Positions 57,952 to 64,000 of a stretch of DNA of 64,000 nt are shown one piece after another (position 1 is the first letter of the stretch; every line of letters begins with the position of its first letter). Source of the stretch: Batkoa obscura (Eukaryota; Entomophthoromycota; Entomophthoromycetes; Entomophthorales; Batkoaceae). The position numbers and the translations under genes are program-made. Where the stretch lies: NCBI GenBank assembly GCA_030770535.1, contig JASVEC010000026.1, positions 248,001 to 312,000 on the forward strand, written 5' to 3'. The notes below the pieces were generated by a model. It saw only the letters and a list, made by a program, of their open reading frames with translations. It had not been told where the DNA came from and ran no database searches.

Positions 57952-58127
57952 TATATTAGTTCTTTTTTAATAAAACATTTTTTAACTAAAATATCAAAAA
58001 TTTAAACTAAAAATTGATTTTTATTTTTATAGTTAGTTTTCCTAAAAAAAGAAAGTTATTTTTGAGAATACTAATGTCTTTTCCAATAAGTCATTTAATC
58101 TAATAAAGTAGGTTGAATAATAGCATA

Positions 58128-58227
58128 TGAGGGTGTTTTTTTTATTTCATCACTTTTTCCATTTTTTAAGCGCTATTTGAATGGAAAAACTGCTAGTAAA
58201 GTTCATAAACAAAAAAATACATCCCTA
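58128..58227 (-). repeat. MITE-A copy 21
   Basis: Reverse MITE-A, TA duplication at both flanks. Confidence 0.88.
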
Positions 58228-58480
58228 TATGGTGTTATTTACTAATTTGGTGCTAAAGATTATAATAAAAAGTAATTTAATAAAGGCAATAGCTTAAGTT
58301 ACTATTTTTAATATAAATAGTTTATGGCATTTAGTACTTATCTTTAATAAATAAAGTGCTAAATAAGAAGAAATTGGTGACTATTATGAATCATGTATAT
58401 AACTAGTTTATTTAGTATATACAATATCAGATCAAGCACAAAATTGTTATTATTCCCCCTTCTAGTAAATAATATAAATA

Positions 58481-58579
58481 TGGGAATGTATTTTTTTGTT
58501 CAAGAGTTTTACTAGCAGTTTTTCCACTTAAACAGCGCTTAAAAATGCAAAAAGTAATAAAACCAAAAAAACACTCTCA
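58481..58579 (+). repeat. MITE-A copy 22
   Basis: Forward MITE-A, TA duplication at both flanks. Confidence 0.88.
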
Positions 58580-58838
58580 TATTTTTTTTACTTGAATATA
58601 ATTAAATAGTATGTCGAGTGTTTCGCCTAAAATGTTTTATTAAAAGTCTTATCTGGCATAATATTCTGTTTCAAATTTTAACCATGACTAATCACAATGG
58701 AGATTGGCAATGTATGCGTAGATTTTTATCAAATATTATAATGAAACTCAAATCTGAGCCTTAATTTTGGGCAGAAAGCTAACGATATAATTAATATTTT
58801 TGAGATAATATTCTTTAAGTACATTCAATTTAAAAGCT

Positions 58839-58939
58839 TGGAGATGTTTTTTTTAGTTCCATTACTTTTTCCATTTTTTAAGCGCTATTTGAGTAGAACA
58901 ATTGTTAGTAAAATTCTTAAACAAAAAAATACATCCTCG
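58839..58939 (-). repeat. MITE-A copy 23
   Basis: Reverse MITE-A flanked by CT on both sides (58837-58838 and 58940-58941), again a non-TA duplication. Confidence 0.85.
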
Positions 58940-59063
58940 CTTGTTGATTGCAAATAAAGGATATTGGAATTTTCAGTTTTAAAAATCGTATTTATGGTCG
59001 CTACTTTACAAAAGTAAAGTTTTCTTTTAAAACTAATTATCTTAATATAGCTAGTATAATTTA

Positions 59064-59267
59064 ACTATTTAACGATAACGCAAAAAATTAATAAAATTTT
59101 GCAGTTTTAAATTAAATATTGCCTTATTATTCTTAAATTTAAGGTAAATTTACAAAAATCTTATTTGATTTTTTAGATTATAGTCTCAGTGTCAGGAGAA
59201 AACCCAAGACAATATTTAATTTAAAACTGCAAAATATTATTAATTTTTTGCGTTATCGTTAAATAGT
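59064..59267. mobile_element. Small inverted-repeat element (MITE-D), 204 bp
   Basis: Inverted ends of about 58 bp (ACTATTTAACGATAACGC..., then TTTTGCAGTTTTAAATTAAA) flank a short unique centre. There is no coding capacity and no TA at the junctions. Confidence 0.75.
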
Positions 59268-60598
59268 CAAATTTTATTTTGAAGAGCTAATTTAAGACGA
59301 AATCCGACTCCAAACTCTTGTATTTAAATTATATTCATTACCATACAATTTGATTAAAACTAGTTAGCGGATACTGGATTATGGTGTTTAAAGAAAATAA
59401 ATTAAGCATGGCTAAAAATTATAGAAGAAAACTCATTAGTGTTATCGGTGCACCCACTAGTAAGTATCAAGGCGGTTAAATTTACTACTGTATTGCTATA
59501 TTATTTTTGCGATTTATGACCATCTTTAGAAAACCGCTTTTTGTTACCACTTACTTTAATATGAATTTTGATTAATTGAAACTTATTCATTACATAATAT
59601 TTAGCTGTGTTTATTTGGTTGCTTATAGGCCAATCTGCTTTTCTTTTATGTGATTTCATCAATCCTTCTAGATTTTGTGGTAGTCTAATTATTTTTTAGT
59701 TTATTGGTCAAGTAAACGCAAAAATTAGTTATAGCTTGATTTCATATATAAATTATATCTTTTACTTTTAAGTTTTCAACATAATTGGCCAAAACTAAAA
59801 TTTATTTATATGTATATTTTTTTATTTAGCATAGCTTTGTCTAGTTTATTTTTGTATATTTTTACTGAATGGAATAAATTTGAATTAATAAAAATATTTA
59901 AACTTTGTTAACATGTTTAAAAAATATAGAACAAAATGCTTGAATGATTTTTTGCCGTATATAGAAAGTATCGAATCTCTAAAATAAGCATGAATATTGT
60001 TAATTAGCATTTAAATAAGCCTTTCCATTTGACTTTAAAATTTATCAACAATATACAATATTACAGTCATTTAAAAATATACTAAATTTTGTTTATAATT
60101 TATTTTTAGAGAATTTAATTTTACTTTTAATAATCGAATAAACTGTCAAATTGAGAATAATTTATTATTGTTTATACAACATTATACTATAATTATTATA
60201 ACAGTAATTATGAAGTACTTAAAGTAGTAATTTATTTTTAACTCTCAATTTTATCTTAATATGAAATCACCGCTTCTATTCTTTTAAAAACTAATATTTA
60301 ATATATCGATTTCTTTCGATATTTAATATAAAACCAATACACATCTTTACGACTTTGAGGTATTCCTTTTTATTATTAATAATAGTAAACCATTTCGATA
60401 TTTACTTAATATGAACTTGAACCTTAATTTAAAAAATATCTGATTATATTTGGATTGCATAAAGCTTCTATTTTTGGGGTTTTGTTATTAAAGTGCGCAA
60501 AAAAATAGTATAAATAGAGTTGAAATGAAATAAAAAAATTTCAATAAGCTATTGTTATTGACATCTGTAATTTAATACTGCTATCTATTTTAAAAAAA
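59268..60598. other. Non-coding stretch
   Basis: AT-rich, nothing recognised until the promoter of the next gene. Confidence 0.4.
60509..60516 (+). promoter_or_regulatory. TATA box upstream of the Asn-rich hypothetical gene
   Basis: TATAAATA in the context TAGTATAAATAGAG, about 85 bp before the start codon. Confidence 0.5.
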
Positions 60599-61108
60599 AT
60601 GGATTACTCAACTACTACTCCTTCATTTTACACTAATCAATATGATTCTAATTTGTCATGTTCTCCTGAAAGTGAATTAAGTTATAATAACGACCCAATG
60701 TTATTTTCTAATGACTATTCAATGAACAATACTAACTATTATAACAACTTGATAGATTTAAACTCAAACAGATTTGTTTCATATCAGCCTGTGAATTGTT
60801 TAATAGCACCAACTTATTCACCTGTTTCATTATTTTCATCAGAGACACTGAATAATCATATAGAAAGTGATATTAAAAAACAAAGAAAAGAAATAATAAA
60901 ACAAAGGATACAAAACAAATATTATAATAAGTATAGATCCTATAATAGCAAACCAAATAACAACAAACATCAAAGTAATAATATATTAAAAAGATGTATT
61001 AATAATCATATTGCTATCCCTGCTTCTTTGAGTTATAATATTAAATCAGTTTCAAATGTAAACACATTACATTCATTTCAAGTTGCTAACCCTTGGCATC
61101 CCTATTAA
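60599..61108 (+). CDS. Asn/Tyr/Ser-rich hypothetical protein
   Basis: A single-exon frame for 169 residues with a good TATA box. The N-terminal 80 residues are Asn/Tyr/Ser-rich and acidic (SCSPESELSYNNDPMLF). Then comes a basic segment (KKQRKEIIKQRIQNKYYNKY, around residues 97-117), a second Asn/His-rich part, and the end VANPWHPY. The arrangement of an acidic Asn-rich half followed by a basic helix-like half resembles small fungal transcription regulators, and its composition resembles the forkhead N-terminus at 24200-24820. No known domain is visible. It is probably real, given the length and the promoter. Confidence 0.55.
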   Translation: MDYSTTTPSFYTNQYDSNLSCSPESELSYNNDPMLFSNDYSMNNTNYYNNLIDLNSNRFVSYQPVNCLIAPTYSPVSLFSSETLNNHIESDIKKQRKEIIKQRIQNKYYNKYRSYNSKPNNNKHQSNNILKRCINNHIAIPASLSYNIKSVSNVNTLHSFQVANPWHPY

Positions 61109-64000
61109 GTTGATTTAAATGATCTTTTAATGTTTACTTATCTCTATCTTGTACTGTTTCTATTTTGGTGTAAATAAATTAAAATAAATTTTTCAATTAG
61201 TACCATTTTTTATTCTTAATGATTTAATTATTTGTATATTATTGAGTTTGAATTACCACCCTTAATTTTTATATGAATTATAATTTATTGACATAATTTA
61301 TCCATTTTTTATTCTTTGAATTTATTTAACTTTGATTTCGTTGATTTTCCTTATGCCATACTATTGGTTTAACATCGATCAACTTACATAATGTAATAAG
61401 GATCTATTATTATGTATTACCATACATTACTTATAAGTAATATTGTGATATTTCATCTATTAAGTAGTAATGAAGGAGAACAATATTGACATTTAAATGT
61501 AATAGAAAATTACAAAATAATAAAATTACAGAAATTATGGGTTATTTTTTTAACATTAGTCCAATTTATGCAACTTTTCTTACTGGATTTAGAAAACACT
61601 ATTTTCATAAAATTAGATGGTAAAAACAAATCAAGCACTATTATTTTTTACAAATATAACAGTACAGAAAAAGCTTACAGCGAAGCGGAAAAAGTCTTTA
61701 AATGTTTATTGATACATCTGATACATTTCTTCCTCTGAAATTCGGGGTTAAAACCCTCAGGGGGGTGATCAGAGGTAAAAGCCCATAGGGGCGTGTATTG
61801 CTATTTTTGAACTTAAAACTTTCCGTTGCTAAGACAATTAGTCAAAAAGGCTGCTTTTTAAGCAAAAGACAAAACTGAGTAAAAATAAATTTAGTGTAAG
61901 GTTTCTAAATCTGTTTTTTTTAGCGATCATCAGTATAGTTACTAAATAAACCACAAATTTTAGTCTAATTTAATTTGAAATGTAACATTTTAAATTAAGC
62001 ATCGATGGTGTAAAGTTGCTTTTTAAAGGCAGTGATCGATATGCTAAAATAATTTAATATATATAAAATTAATTTTTCAGAATAGCATTTTTAAAAATAA
62101 GGCTTTTAGCGTAATATCGGTATGCTACTTTATATAGTTAATTATAAGTATCTTTTTTGCAGGGAGGTTGTTATAATGGGCTGTTTATTTTAGACCATTC
62201 TTTAAAATAGTTTATTTGGTTTTAAAGATTTAAAAAATAAAATTTTAAGTTCAAAACTAAAGAGCTTCTTTTAAACAAAGTATCTACTTTTCCCGAAGTG
62301 GACCTTACAAGTTTACTATATTCCCTCTAATTTGGTGCTTAGTATTTAGCTTCCTTCAAGCGTACCTAGTGTTTTTATAACTTATTTTCATATACATCTC
62401 AGAAACCATTGGCCTTTAAAATTTAAAACAATTTATTTAAACAATTTATTGTTACGGAAATATTCACATTTCTAATTATTTTAACTATTTTCGAAATAAA
62501 ACTGAATTTGTATCAATTTACAATTAAATAAAAAGTTGGCTATAAAATGCTAGCATGTGCTATATTTATTCAGGTATGGCTTATTCCGATATGTTTTCAC
62601 TATAAGGTGAGATGCTAGCAGAGAAAGGTGTGTGTTCTTTAAATTTATAAGAGGATTAATGTTCAATTTTGTTTCATTAACTTGAACCATTATGTAATGT
62701 TTAATAATAAAAAAATCTTAAAATTCATATATAGGCTCGTATATTATAAATCAATTTAAAAGATCCTTTTCATAAATAATAGGATTTAAATATAAATAAA
62801 GTTCTTTACTGATCCCATTTTTAGTTTTTAATATATATGTTCAAAGTTTAAATTTTATATAATATACAATATTATATTATATTATATTATATGTATATTT
62901 TTATTTAACAAACTAATTAGTGCCGTTTTTTAGACTTAAATATTAAACATGATGGTTTGTAAAACCAGTCTTTATATGCGATTATTATTTTTGTTCCAGT
63001 GTTTACCAAATATAGTTCGGCTTATACCTGATTTAGAAAGCTTTCATCAGATAGCCTCCTTTTCTTCCCATTGTGAAGTAAAACTTCCTCTCTTCTCTTT
63101 TCCCATTTAACATATATTCCCGAAATAAAACACTGTTCGTTTCGGATAAGGATAAAAAACGCTTAAGTTTATGTTATATAAAAAGGAACACAGGTAAATG
63201 ATACTAAAAAATAAATTCCCAATTTATCTTAAATAATAAAAATGTCATATTTTATATACCAATTGCTCTTTTGTTATCGAATTGTAGCTATAAGTTCTAG
63301 CACCATGTGAGTGAAATAATATTATAGAGAAAAAACACATGAAAAAGGACGACTATTGAGCAATAATTTATTTGATAATTAAAGTGGTTTCAGTATTTTG
63401 TTTAGCCTTAGTTTTACCACGCGTTTCATATTCCTATATTATTCCTCTGGTTTGAAGAAGATAGTCCTGAACTTAGTTCAGTTTCTAACATAGCATTACC
63501 TATAAAGCTATATCAATGCCAGAATAAATATCAAACTGTCTACTGGAACCTCTTCTTCAAGCTTTGACTTTAAATCTACTTGTTAAACTTTTATATGTCT
63601 TAGCTAATGGTGATTGAAAAGTAGGATCAAAGTAGAAGGCTACGAAATTAAGTGTTTCAGGCAATGCTGATCCTATATAGACCAAATATCTAAGTACTCA
63701 TTGGACAACCTAATGAAGTTAGTATATATTTGTGTGACAACACTAAAGTATATGTGAGTATCATAGTAAATGGGTATAATGCTCTAAATGAAAGTCAAAC
63801 TATGTACGTGGAAATTTACTAAAAATTAAATTCTTAACCCCATTTTCGCTACGTTTTTTATAGTTTTATTTGATATTTCTATTCTTCTAAAAAACTCATG
63901 CTTTTCAATAATAATCACATTTTTATTTAATTTGATCTCAACCAAAATCACGATAATCATCAAGTCATTACAATGGCGTGGGTAAGCTGAAGTACCAGTA
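61109..64000. other. Non-coding tail of the window
   Basis: Nearly 3 kb without a convincing frame. A GC-richer patch at 61735-61800 (GGGGTTAAAACCCTCAGGGG, then GCCCATAGGGGCGTG) stands out. A 60-codon minus-strand frame near 63560-63680 is discussed among rejected items. No tRNA, rRNA or MITE-A copy occurs here. Confidence 0.4.

Noticed and set aside
57361-58939. Possible CRISPR array (many similar ~100-bp repeats)
   Set aside because: The repeats occur in both orientations, at irregular spacing, with dinucleotide duplications and terminal inversions; they are transposable elements in a eukaryotic genome.
63540-63720. Possible retroelement (RNase H-like VLRYL) relic on the minus strand
   Set aside because: Only one short motif-like string with nearby stops; too weak to call in AT-rich DNA.

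Overview
The window is strongly AT-rich, gene-sparse nuclear DNA from a fungus. Evidence for a fungus: short GT-AG introns with CTAA(C/T)-like branch points, a Mif2/CENP-C-type kinetochore protein with a C-terminal cupin, a DHA2 drug/H+ antiporter, fungal-type cystathionine beta-lyase, a forkhead factor and TATA-box promoters. A complex I subunit (NDUFA2) and mitochondrial EF-Tu show a respiring mitochondrion. A mitochondrial RsmH/METTL15-type rRNA methyltransferase and secreted S41-like proteases fit an early-diverging fungus better than a yeast, but the species cannot be named from the sequence. Most introns are not visible to simple ORF calling; the exon models here were assembled by hand, and the phases close at every junction.

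Layout. 1-3008: an unrecognised multi-exon gene (minus, open at the left edge), head-to-head with NDUFA2. 3800-7400: a repeat zone with two decayed F-box/leucine-rich-repeat-like copies and small inverted-repeat elements. 7724-13728: rsmH, CENP-C/Mif2 and cystathionine beta-lyase. 14380-16114: a third decayed F-box/LRR-like copy. 17300-23554: a tandem duplication of a 12-TM MFS transporter with its promoter. 23783-24820: forkhead factor. 28479-32167: a SANT + U-box protein converging on mitochondrial EF-Tu. 32350-41300: repeat-rich zone with a fourth F-box/LRR relic, three solo LTRs, a GC-richer island and a broken S41 protease. 42019-46916: RNA polymerase I A34.5-like subunit, cyclin H and a DHA2 transporter. 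49976-54080: 14-3-3 (five tiny 5' exons) and an intact secreted S41-like protease. 55141-59270: tRNA-Met, two more LTRs and a cluster of small elements. 60599-61108: an Asn-rich hypothetical protein; the rest is apparently non-coding.

The genes do not form a pathway; this is an ordinary eukaryotic patchwork. The dominant feature is the mobile-element landscape. One family of about 100-bp elements (here MITE-A; TGGGG...CCCCA ends, 2-bp target duplications that are usually but not always TA) is present in about 24 copies. A longer family (MITE-B) shares its ends, and several unrelated inverted-repeat elements plus five solo LTRs are also present. These elements date events: one MITE-A sits in only one of the two duplicated MFS promoters, one is inserted inside another MITE-A, and others lie in decayed gene copies. 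No obviously new defence or metabolic system is visible. The best candidates for novelty are the unusual MITE families, the rapidly decaying F-box/LRR-like gene family and the SANT-U-box protein.
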